NCBI GenBank assembly: GCA_028691985.1
Contig: JAQUYG010000007.1
Span: forward strand, 1-37,307
Direction of reading: 5' to 3'
Length of the DNA: 37,307 nucleotides
Source: Minisyncoccota bacterium
GTDB taxonomy: Bacteria; Patescibacteriota; Minisyncoccia; JAHIHE01; JAGLIN01
Shown piece by piece: positions 7,893-15,426 of this stretch. Below the pieces are notes generated by a model, which saw only the letters and a list, made by a program, of their open reading frames with translations, searched no databases and was not told the DNA's origin. The position numbers and the translations under genes were made by a program. Each line of letters begins with the position of its first letter. Position 1 is the stretch's first letter.

Positions 7893-7921
7893 TTGACGAT
7901 GGTGATAAAATCTGTTAAATT
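7893..7921 (+). promoter_or_regulatory. Promoter of the PHP phosphoesterase genes
   Basis: TTGACG (7893-7898), a 17-base spacer and TAAATT (7916-7921). It lies 38 bases before the AGGAGG of the next gene and directly after the previous terminator. Confidence 0.5.
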
Positions 7922-7971
7922 AGGGCAGATTCTTTAAAAGTTTTTTAAAAATAAAAAAAGGAGGAAAGCGC

Positions 7972-9079
7972 TTGGAAGTATGGAACAGGACCATATGTTT
8001 ATTTCTGTCCTATCTCCAAAAGATAAAAGAGGAATTATATAGGCCCGCAAGTAAGAACCCCCCCTCGCTTACCGGGGATATTCAGGATATTTGTTGATAT
8101 CAAAAAATTTAGGAACCTCATTAAAAGGCATCCGAAGCTGAAGAAAAACTATCATAATCACACTAATGCCTCGGACGGGAGTATGTGCCTTGAGATTTTG
8201 GCTTCCGTACTATCAATCTTCGGTTTTACAGAGATAGCCATAACTGACCATGATGTACTGGGACTTGATTTGAGAAAATTCCGACATAGGGCGATAAAAC
8301 AATTCTTCCATTATATGGGAATGGAAATTATTCCAGGCATAGAACTTAGTTGCAAGTTTCCCCTAGGAGGTAATCAAGAAAAAGAATTCCATATAGTGGG
8401 GTTGGGCATATATCATGTTAACGATCTGCTAATGGAAGCGATGAAATTCTTGAGAGAGGGTAGAGAGAAAAGAGCTAAAGAGATAGTTAATCGTATTTTA
8501 GAAGCAGGGTACGAAGTAGATTGTAAGCGAATAGGTAAAAATAAAAATATCACCTTGCTGAATATAGCAGAGAATGTTTATAAAAACGATGGCAGCAGAG
8601 GTGGCGTTGAATTCTTGGAAAAATATTTGATTTCAGGTAAAAAATTTTATTACCCCAAGGAACTTCTTGGTGTTAAAAGGGCGATAGAAATAATAAATTC
8701 TCTAGAGGGCATTGCCTCATGGGCGCATCCTTTCACTACCTTAGGGAAAAGGAAATGTGAGATTGAAAGGGTTTTTGAGCAGTTTCTGAATTTTGGAATG
8801 GAAGCTGTCGAGGTCTATACAAGGAAGCAGACTATAGAGGGGGTGGAAATCCTAGAAGGGCTTTGTGAAAGGCATTCTTATAGATTGGAATGTTTTGCGG
8901 GGTCAGATACTCATACCCTGCTTGATATCTTCTTGTATGTAGAGAGGCTATTGGAGCTTTTCCGGGAGATGGAGAAAAAAAATAAAGTTCAGAACGGGAG
9001 CGAACAATTCGTTCCCTATTTTTGTTATTCGGATTTAACATATGAGCTTAAGAGCGTTATAATCTTTGTGGATAATTAA
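7972..9079 (+). CDS. PHP-domain phosphoesterase, copy 1 (needs a frameshift near its start)
   Basis: Conserved PHP metal-binding motifs are all present: His-Asn-His (8153-8161) with Ser-Asp-Gly, Ile-Thr-Asp-His-Asp, Gly-Ile-Glu-Leu-Ser, Ala-His-Pro and Gly-Ser-Asp-Thr-His. This resembles the TrpH/YciV group of nucleotide or oligonucleotide phosphoesterases; the substrate is inferred only. The first in-frame ATG is at 8183, which would cut off the essential His-x-His. The frame is open back to 8027 but has no ATG, GTG or TTG upstream of 8183. A perfect AGGAGG (7959-7964) stands seven bases before TTG 7972, which opens a frame ending at TGA 8097. A +1 shift at a run of seven C (8058-8064) joins the two into a 368-residue protein. 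This is either a mutation, a slippage switch or a sequencing error. Confidence 0.75.
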
Positions 9080-9806
9080 TCATACTGATATGTTCTCTAA
9101 ATCATATGAAAGACTGGTCTCGGTCTTGAAGATAAGGAAAATCATAAAGAGAAATGATATCGTTGCGATAAATGAACACAACCATACGAAGGTATCTGAC
9201 GGCAGATTGGATTCTTGCGAACTATTAATATTGAACAGTTTATGCGGTTTTAGAAAGGTGTTTGTTGCCGATCACAATAACCTTGTTTGGGGTGGCAAAG
9301 AAAATTTTGTGCCAGGATTCTGTCGAAATTGATTGGCACCGAACTTTATCTAGGAATAGAATTCAGTTGTTTTTTCGATTTGAGCGATTTTGGTGGGAGC
9401 GATAAGACAGAATTCCGTCTAGCGGGGCTGGGTGTTGATCCAGAGAATGCAGGGTTAAGGGAAACGATAAAAAAGATACAGTCGGGTCGCTAGGATATAA
9501 CGAGAAGGATTTTGGAAAACATAAGCCGCGTCGGTTTCTTTATCGTTCATTTTGATGAGTTGAAAGAAAAATCAGGCGGGAATATTACGCTGCCGGAGAT
9601 AGCTAAGAATGTCAGCTGAAAGGATGGGAATCGGGGGTATAGAGGCTTTCAGAGATAATTATAGCGCTCATGATGTCAGGAAGATAGAAAATTTCTGTAT
9701 AGATAGCGACCTGGAAATAAGAGCCGGTTCGGATATGCATGAGACGAGGGATCTTTTTTCTTATATGATAAGAATAGTAAAGGTTTTAGAGGGCGATGAT
9801 TTGTAA
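9066..9806 (+). pseudogene. Decayed second copy of the PHP phosphoesterase
   Basis: Three fragments in different frames align in order with copy 1. The first (TTG 9066, or ATG 9090) carries His-Asn-His...Ser-Asp-Gly and Val-Ala-Asp-His-Asn, ending at TGA 9332. The second, after a one-base-deletion-type shift near 9290-9330, carries Gly-Ile-Glu-Phe-Ser-Cys but has an in-frame TAG at 9491-9493. The third, 9609-9806, carries Gly-Ser-Asp-Met-His. Roughly 75-80 codons between the second and third parts, including the Ala-His-Pro motif, are missing. The fragment starts inside the last codons of copy 1, consistent with an old tandem duplication. A functional product is very unlikely. Confidence 0.8.
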
Positions 9807-9817
9807 TTTTCTGGAAT

Positions 9818-9850
9818 AAAAAACAGCAGATATGATGTCTGCTGTTTTTT
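9818..9850 (+). terminator. Bidirectional terminator between convergent units
   Basis: A perfect 13-bp stem (AAAAAACAGCAGA with TCTGCTGTTTTTT) around a seven-base loop. It serves the PHP genes on the plus strand and the operon ending at 9870 on the minus strand. Confidence 0.85.
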
Positions 9851-9869
9851 ATTATTTCGTTTCTGATGG

Positions 9870-10778
9870 TTAACCCGCAATGCTTTCTTCGATGAAACTT
9901 TGGAATTCTGAAAGAGGGATTATCAGATCTTCGGCTTCGACAACGCCTACAAGTTTTCCTTCCAGATCGATGACGGCTGCGCCAGCGAAAGATTCTTCCA
10001 AATCTTGCACTATCTTTATCCTCGATTGGAAGCTGGAATCGGTGGAATCCTCGGCGATGTGATCCTCGATAAACTGTGAGATGACATCGGTTGCAATAGC
10101 ATCATCTATTATGATAAGCTTCTGTCCGAGCCTCAGGTCTTCAGTGTTGGCATAGGGAATCACGGAAAGATTATCAGCTTCAATCTTGAGGATTATCAGG
10201 CCGTAATCTGTGTTGCGACTTGCTATCTTTGTATTATGGATTTCTCCATTTCGAAGTTCTACCTTTATTGTCGGAGCATTGGTGCCGGTAAGAGCATAAA
10301 TATCTCGGTAGGGGGCGATGATATATCCGTCGCTGGTCAGAACTATTCCGGCCCCGATCTTTTCGAATTCGCCCTCGGTGTTTTTGGCAAGAACTCCGGT
10401 TACTGCTGGCAGAACTCTCTCGATGGCTTCAGAAATAGCCTCTTCTTGTGATATATTAATCTCTTCAATTTCTCTTACTATAGTGGTCCTTTCGTTTACT
10501 CTCTTTAGCAGTTCATATTGATTGAGCTCCGGATATTTGATGAGCGCATTCGGGATAAGTATCCTGTCTATCCATACTCCGCCGAGTCCTCCGATTAGGA
10601 ACACAAACGCAAAAAAAATGGCGAAATTGATCAGTTTTTTCACATAGTTCTTTTTCTTGGCCATGACTGGTCCTGTGGAGGGCGCATTTTTGAAATCCTT
10701 CTTTTCCAGAAAATCTTCGGTCTTTTTTATTTTTTCCATCTGTTTGTCGCGGAGTGATTTGATTTTTATTTCTTCCAT
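9870..10778 (-). CDS. Membrane-anchored HtrA-like pseudoprotease
   Basis: This 302-residue protein has a charged cytoplasmic N-terminus, one membrane helix (about 49-68) and an extracytoplasmic trypsin-like fold. The segment Gly-Ala-Gly-Ile-Val-Leu-Thr-Ser-Asp-Gly-Tyr-Ile (142-153) matches the HtrA strand preceding the catalytic His. The expected Asn-His-Val is Tyr-Arg-Asp instead (157-159). The strand around Tyr-Gly-Leu-Ile-Ile-Leu (192-197) lacks the usual catalytic Asp. The Gly-Asn-Ser-Gly-Gly oxyanion loop is replaced by Ser-Phe-Ala-Gly-Ala (263-267) before Leu-Glu-Gly-Lys-Leu-Val-Gly-Val. All three triad residues therefore appear lost. A scaffold, sensor or substrate-binding role is inferred. 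No PDZ domain is present. It starts six bases after its upstream neighbour, so the two form an operon. Confidence 0.7.
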   Translation of the reverse strand: MEEIKIKSLRDKQMEKIKKTEDFLEKKDFKNAPSTGPVMAKKKNYVKKLINFAIFFAFVFLIGGLGGVWIDRILIPNALIKYPELNQYELLKRVNERTTIVREIEEINISQEEAISEAIERVLPAVTGVLAKNTEGEFEKIGAGIVLTSDGYIIAPYRDIYALTGTNAPTIKVELRNGEIHNTKIASRNTDYGLIILKIEADNLSVIPYANTEDLRLGQKLIIIDDAIATDVISQFIEDHIAEDSTDSSFQSRIKIVQDLEESFAGAAVIDLEGKLVGVVEAEDLIIPLSEFQSFIEESIAG

Positions 10779-10784
10779 ATTATT

Positions 10785-11618
10785 TTAATTTATATAAAGG
10801 TTACTGCTTAAAAGCATAAAGATGATCGCAATCGTCATGAGGGACGCATACTTCATAAATTTTTTTCGCGTGAGTTCGTTGCGGAGATAGCTTTTGATGA
10901 TATTCCAATATGAATAGTATATTGCGAGTATGATGGCGCCGAAAGTGAGATGGTTGATTGGCAGGAAAGTCATTGCCCAGGTGAGTTCAACCATTAAGAT
11001 ACTCATCAGTAGGGAATAAAAATTGAAGGTACGGTTTTTGTAGTAGTCCAGATGCAGTCCGAGCTCTTGGCTTTTTATGAAATTTATCCTGATGAGATAG
11101 TAGCTGGCCGTATAGGTGCTGACGAGTATAATCATCATCATTTTCCACGCATAGATATTGAGGATAGTATAGATGCCGTAAATTCCGCTGGATATAAAGA
11201 AGATGGAAAACATCATTATCGCCTGGTTCAGATTGAACCCTGAATCAAGTAGCCTGACTTTTTCCGCATCTTCTTGCTCTTCGCGTGGAATAAAAAATCT
11301 ATAAAGTCCGATCAGAGTTATTACGAAAAGGAAAGAGGAGAAAAGTATAAAATATTTCTGCACGGTGCTCTGTCCCATGGTGAGAAGGAGCATCACGCTG
11401 CCGACTGAAAGTAGTGTGCTTGGGATGATCGGCAAAAACCGATATTTGGTTATCCAAAAAGCGCTAAAGGTTGAAACTACGAACAGTAGGATCACTGCAT
11501 CTTGAGAAAAGCCGAAACTTTGGAAAAAAGTATTCAGCATAACGAAGAAGACTGCTCCCGGCACCAGAAACTTCAGCATTTTTGATAACTTGTATCTTTT
11601 GAATATTTTAGGTATCAT
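10785..11618 (-). CDS. Polytopic membrane protein, unknown function
   Basis: At 277 residues, with about eight hydrophobic segments spread over the whole length, separated by short charged loops. The most notable loop is an acidic Arg-Glu-Glu-Gln-Glu-Asp-Ala-Glu segment at about 111-118. No transporter or enzyme signature is recognised. It lies 53 bases after the isopentenyl phosphate kinase gene and six bases before the pseudoprotease gene on the same strand. It has its own extended -10 promoter. Tight coupling to the pseudoprotease suggests the two act together at the membrane, but that is inference only. Confidence 0.6.
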   Translation of the reverse strand: MIPKIFKRYKLSKMLKFLVPGAVFFVMLNTFFQSFGFSQDAVILLFVVSTFSAFWITKYRFLPIIPSTLLSVGSVMLLLTMGQSTVQKYFILFSSFLFVITLIGLYRFFIPREEQEDAEKVRLLDSGFNLNQAIMMFSIFFISSGIYGIYTILNIYAWKMMMIILVSTYTASYYLIRINFIKSQELGLHLDYYKNRTFNFYSLLMSILMVELTWAMTFLPINHLTFGAIILAIYYSYWNIIKSYLRNELTRKKFMKYASLMTIAIIFMLLSSNLYIN

Positions 11619-11644
11619 ATGATATTTTTTCTTAGCTCCTTCAT

Positions 11645-11673
11645 ATTATAGCATCTTTTTAAAAAGACAAGTT
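11645..11673 (-). promoter_or_regulatory. Extended -10 promoter upstream of the membrane protein gene
   Basis: On the minus strand TGCTATAAT (11653-11645) forms an extended -10, with a weak AACTTG (11673-11668) 17 bases upstream. It overlaps the stop codon of the kinase gene. An AAGGAG lies just downstream but is 17 bases from the ATG, so it may not be used. Confidence 0.45.
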
Positions 11674-12490
11674 ATTTTTTTGTATTCGCAAACACTATTG
11701 TCTTTTTTTCGATTTTGCTTCCTAAAAGGATTCTCTCGAAGTTGCCGGGAGTATTGGCGTTTATGATTTCTGAACTGACTCCGAAATCTGCGAGTTTGAG
11801 GAGCTCATCTAGTTTTCCTTTCATTCCAGAAGTAACATCGGTGGCGGTCGATTTGCCGATGTCGAATTTTTGGTAATTCTTGTGGGAGATTTTTGTTATA
11901 AGTTTCGCTTCGGGATTTATCTTAGGGTCAGAATCAAAAATTCCGTCCAGATCCGTGCCTACGATGACCCGGTCGCTCTTGAGTTCTTTGGCAAGATAGT
12001 AACAGATCTGGTCGCCGGAGAGAACTGAAAAAACTTTCTTGCTATCGATAAGGAGGTCGCCGTGAAGAACAGGAACCATGCCGAGTGCGAGATGTTTTTC
12101 TATGATTTCCGTGGACTGCCCCTTCAATTTCCCATCCGCAAGTTTCCAGAGCGCTGAGGGGGGAAACGAGATGGCGGGCAAATCGTTTTTTTGCATAACT
12201 TTTATTATTTCCCGATTCAATTCGCAAACATCTTTGTGTAGTTCAGGTAAAGCGGATAATTGTCGCTCATTTTTGTAACCTTCATCCAGATGGAATTTCT
12301 TGGCAATTTTGTGCCCGAAGGAACCGACTCCGTGGACAATAATGAGGGAAAAGTTTTTCTTCGAATATGCTTTGCCGATTTCTCCACAGATTCTTTCGAG
12401 ATTTTCGGTCTTTATCTTTTTTCGGTCTTTATCTTTTTGTGTAATGACAGATCCGCCGATTTTGATGACAATCAGTTTTTTATGATTCAT
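11672..12490 (-). CDS. Isopentenyl phosphate kinase (amino acid kinase superfamily)
   Basis: At 272 residues. Lys10-Ile-Gly-Gly-Ser (10-14) binds phosphate. His-Gly-Val-Gly-Ser-Phe-Gly-His (53-60) carries the histidine that distinguishes isopentenyl phosphate kinases from other amino acid kinases. Ser-Gly-Asp-Gln, Gly-Thr-Asp-Leu-Asp-Gly-Ile and Asp-Val-Thr-Ser-Gly-Met-Lys-Gly-Lys complete the ATP site. The enzyme phosphorylates isopentenyl phosphate with ATP to isopentenyl diphosphate, a step known from the archaeal mevalonate route and from some bacteria and plants. No other isoprenoid gene is in the window, so it may salvage or re-phosphorylate isoprenoid precursors. It lies upstream of the membrane protein and pseudoprotease on the same strand. 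No Shine-Dalgarno sequence is visible. Confidence 0.88.
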   Translation of the reverse strand: MNHKKLIVIKIGGSVITQKDKDRKKIKTENLERICGEIGKAYSKKNFSLIIVHGVGSFGHKIAKKFHLDEGYKNERQLSALPELHKDVCELNREIIKVMQKNDLPAISFPPSALWKLADGKLKGQSTEIIEKHLALGMVPVLHGDLLIDSKKVFSVLSGDQICYYLAKELKSDRVIVGTDLDGIFDSDPKINPEAKLITKISHKNYQKFDIGKSTATDVTSGMKGKLDELLKLADFGVSSEIINANTPGNFERILLGSKIEKKTIVFANTKK

Positions 12491-12533
12491 AGGGTGTATA
12501 AAATGTTTTTTATTGCTGTGGCGTAAGAAAAGA

Positions 12534-12560
12534 AAATCCCGCGAAAGCGGGATTTACTTT
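12534..12560 (-). terminator. Terminator downstream of clpB
   Basis: AAATCCCGC (12534-12542) and GCGGGATTT (12547-12555) form a nine-bp stem with a GAAA tetraloop. On the minus strand TCTTTTCTT follows, giving a T-rich tail. Confidence 0.75.
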
Positions 12561-15197
12561 TTATTTTTCTTTATCCAAAACAAGCCTGCTGGATTTCTCC
12601 TCTATTTTTATGGTTTTTCCCGGTTTGATTTTTCCGCTTATTATTTCCATAGCGAGTTCGTCCAGAATTTCTTTTTGAATGACGCGCTTGAGAGGACGGG
12701 CGCCGAACATCGGGTCGTAACCCTTTTTCGCCAGATGCGCTTTTGCTTTGGCGGTGACCTCTATCTTGATGTCTTGTTTCTCCAACCTTCTCTTTATCAG
12801 TTCTATTTGCAATTCGACAATCTTTTCGATTTCTTTTTCCGTAAGCGGGTGAAAGGTGATGATTTCGTCAAGGCGATTGATGAACTCAGGTTTGAAGTGC
12901 CGCTTTAGCTCTTCCCTGATTTTTTCCTCGAACTCTTCCTCTTCTTTTTCTTGGCTCTTGGAATTTTCGTCGACGAAGCCCAGCTTGGAATATTTTTGAA
13001 TGACTTCGTTTCCGATATTGGAGGTCATAATGATAATCGTGTTTTTGAAATTGACGACGCGTCCTTTGGAGTCTGTCAATCTGCCGTTGTCGAGAAGTTG
13101 CAAGAATATATTGAACACTTCCGGATGTGCTTTCTCAATCTCGTCAAAGAGTACGACCGAGTAGGGTCTTTTGCGTATCATCTCTGTCAACTGTCCGCCT
13201 TCTTCAAAACCGACATATCCGGGTGGCGAACCGATCATTCTCGAGACGGAGTGTTTCTCGGTGTATTCGCTCATATCGATCCGGATTATCGCTTTTTCAT
13301 CGCTGAACATAAATTCTGCCAGTGCCTTAGCGAGCTCGGTTTTCCCGACTCCGGTCGGACCCATAAATATGAACGAGCCGATCGGTTTGTTTTCTTCAGC
13401 GATACCTGCGCGGCTTCTGCGGACAGCATTTGAAACCGCTTCGATGGCTTTTTTCTGTCCGATGACTCTTTTAGAAAGGTCGTCTTCCATAGTGGCAAGT
13501 TTTTGCATTTCTTCCTGGACCATCTTGTTCACAGGAACGCCTGTCCAGCGCGAAACGACTTTTGCAATATCTTCTTCGTCTACCTCCTCTTTAAGAATCG
13601 GTCGGTTGCCTTGTGCTTTGACGAGTTCTTTTTGTTTGGTGGTGATCAGTTTTTCCAGCTCCGGAATTTTTCCATATCTTATCTCTGCTACTTTCTGGAG
13701 CTCAGCGCTTCGATCGGCAATCTCCGCCTCTTGCTTAAGGGAATCAATTTGTTTTTTTGATTCTCTGATCTGTGAGATGATTTCTTTCTCGTTTTTCCAT
13801 TGGACTTCCAAATCGCGGCTCTTTTCATTCAGATCCGCAATCGTCTTTTCAATTTCTGCTAGTCTCTTTTTCGATTCTGCGTCTTTTTCTTTCTGCAGGG
13901 CCTTTTTCTCAATTTCGAGTCGTTTGAGTTCTCTTTTGGTGGTGTCGAGTTCGGCGGGCATGCTGTCGATTTCCATCCGAAGAGCTGAAGCTGCTTCGTC
14001 GATGAGGTCGACAGCCTTGTCTGGAAGAAAACGGTCAGTGACATAGCGGCTGGAAAGTTGTGCTGCACTGACAAGTGCCGCGTCACGGATCCGTACTCCG
14101 TGGTGGACCTCATATTTTTCTTTGATGCCGCGCAGGATCGAAATCGTGTCTTCGATACTGGGCTCTTCGACAAAAACCGGCTGGAATCTTCTTTCGAGTG
14201 CCGCGTCTTTTTCGATGTATTTCTGATATTCTTTGAGGGTGGTGGCGCCGATAGTGCGCAGCTTCCCGCGAGCGAGTGCCGGTTTGAGCATATTTGAGGC
14301 GTCCATTGAACCTTCGGTCGCTCCCGCTCCGACCAGCGTATGAAGTTCGTCGATGAAAAGGATTATTCTCCCCTGTGAATTCTCTACTTCTTTTATAATC
14401 GCCTTCAATCTTTCTTCAAATTCTCCGCGGAATTTGGTGCCGGCAAGAAGCATGCCCAAATCAAGCGAAATAATCTGTTTATCTTGCAGACTCTCTGGAA
14501 CATCTTGTGCCACGATTCTTTGCGCTAGTCCTTCGACGATAGCGGTTTTCCCGGTTCCTGCTTCTCCGATGAGGACCGGATTATTTTTAGTACGGCGTGA
14601 AAGCACCTGCATTACGCGGCGGATTTCTTTATCGCGTCCGATGACCGGATCAATCTTTTCCTGTTGGGCGAGTTTGGTCAGATTCTGTGCATATTTTTCC
14701 AGTGCCTGGAACTTGCTTTCCGGTTCGGCATCCGTGACTCTCTGCGAGCCGCGGACATCGACCAACACTTTTAAAATATTTTCATAGGTGACCCCGAATT
14801 TTTCCAGGACACCTTTGACCGGTCCTTCGGTTGCTGCCATTGCAAGAAGGATGTGTTCCGTGCTGATAAAATCGTCTTTCAATCTGGAAGCTTCTTTGTC
14901 GGCATTTTCAAGTGTCTTGCCGAGATAGTTCGTGAGATAAACGGCTTGCGGTATCGGTGCGACCTGCGGTTTTATTGTCGGCAGCTTTTTGATAAGCTCC
15001 ATAACTTCCACCTCCAGAAAATTGATCTGGACACTTAGCTTGTTGAGGACTGGCAGAACGATGCCCCCTTCTTGTTTTATGAGCGCAAGTAGGAGATGTG
15101 CCGAGTCGATCTGTTTTTGTCCGAATTCGCTGGAGATTTTTTGCGCGGACGCGACTGCTTGTTGTGATTTGGTAGTAAAACGATTGGGATTTATCAT
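12561..15197 (-). CDS. clpB: ClpB disaggregase (Hsp100, AAA+)
   Basis: The protein is full length at 878 residues. An N-terminal Clp repeat domain is followed by AAA domain 1 with Walker A Gly-Glu-Ala-Gly-Thr-Gly-Lys-Thr (211-218) and Walker B Ile-Leu-Phe-Ile-Asp-Glu (279-284). A coiled-coil middle domain of ClpB type spans about 410-530. AAA domain 2 has Walker A Gly-Pro-Thr-Gly-Val-Gly-Lys-Thr (613-620) and ends with the C-terminal D2-small domain. The long middle domain separates it from ClpA and ClpC, and no ClpP-binding loop is apparent. It works with DnaK to resolubilise aggregated proteins in the cytoplasm. It is transcribed alone, with its own promoter and terminator. No CIRCE element is seen. 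Confidence 0.98.
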   Translation of the reverse strand: MINPNRFTTKSQQAVASAQKISSEFGQKQIDSAHLLLALIKQEGGIVLPVLNKLSVQINFLEVEVMELIKKLPTIKPQVAPIPQAVYLTNYLGKTLENADKEASRLKDDFISTEHILLAMAATEGPVKGVLEKFGVTYENILKVLVDVRGSQRVTDAEPESKFQALEKYAQNLTKLAQQEKIDPVIGRDKEIRRVMQVLSRRTKNNPVLIGEAGTGKTAIVEGLAQRIVAQDVPESLQDKQIISLDLGMLLAGTKFRGEFEERLKAIIKEVENSQGRIILFIDELHTLVGAGATEGSMDASNMLKPALARGKLRTIGATTLKEYQKYIEKDAALERRFQPVFVEEPSIEDTISILRGIKEKYEVHHGVRIRDAALVSAAQLSSRYVTDRFLPDKAVDLIDEAASALRMEIDSMPAELDTTKRELKRLEIEKKALQKEKDAESKKRLAEIEKTIADLNEKSRDLEVQWKNEKEIISQIRESKKQIDSLKQEAEIADRSAELQKVAEIRYGKIPELEKLITTKQKELVKAQGNRPILKEEVDEEDIAKVVSRWTGVPVNKMVQEEMQKLATMEDDLSKRVIGQKKAIEAVSNAVRRSRAGIAEENKPIGSFIFMGPTGVGKTELAKALAEFMFSDEKAIIRIDMSEYTEKHSVSRMIGSPPGYVGFEEGGQLTEMIRKRPYSVVLFDEIEKAHPEVFNIFLQLLDNGRLTDSKGRVVNFKNTIIIMTSNIGNEVIQKYSKLGFVDENSKSQEKEEEEFEEKIREELKRHFKPEFINRLDEIITFHPLTEKEIEKIVELQIELIKRRLEKQDIKIEVTAKAKAHLAKKGYDPMFGARPLKRVIQKEILDELAMEIISGKIKPGKTIKIEEKSSRLVLDKEK

Positions 15198-15227
15198 AAT
15201 ATTTTGATTAGGTGATTATCTTATATA

Positions 15228-15256
15228 ATTTTAGAAACCTTGAGGATAAAAGTCAA
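15228..15256 (-). promoter_or_regulatory. clpB promoter
   Basis: On the minus strand TTGACT (15256-15251) and TAAAAT (15233-15228) are spaced 17 bases apart, about 31 bases upstream of the clpB start. This is a sigma-70-like layout rather than a sigma-32 one. Confidence 0.6.
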
Positions 15257-15364
15257 AAAAATAAAATGCCTTTTCGAGATAATAAAAAAGTCGGGCATTC
15301 TTGCAGCAAAGTTACTTTGTCGGTTTGTTCTCGTTTTTGATATAAAACTATCGATTAGACATAT

Positions 15365-15394
15365 TTGTCAATTTGTTGTAGAATTGGTTATAAT
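15365..15394 (+). promoter_or_regulatory. Promoter of the beta-propeller protein gene
   Basis: TTGTCA (15365-15370), an 18-base spacer and a perfect TATAAT (15389-15394), located 33 bases before the gene start. Confidence 0.6.
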
Positions 15395-15426
15395 AGTTAA
15401 ATTTTAATTCATCATAAAACAATAAC

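Noticed and set aside
7719-7937. A 72-codon plus-strand frame overlapping the orphan gene
   Set aside because: It runs through a hairpin terminator and the next promoter and has no ribosome-binding site.
13171-14046. A 291-codon plus-strand frame, Ser-rich
   Set aside because: Antisense shadow of clpB; Ser/Ile-rich composition is what the reverse complement of a Glu/Lys/Arg-rich gene gives.
15198-15426. CIRCE or other heat-shock operator at clpB
   Set aside because: No TTAGCACTC-N9-GAGTGCTAA or near match is visible; only a sigma-70-like promoter is.
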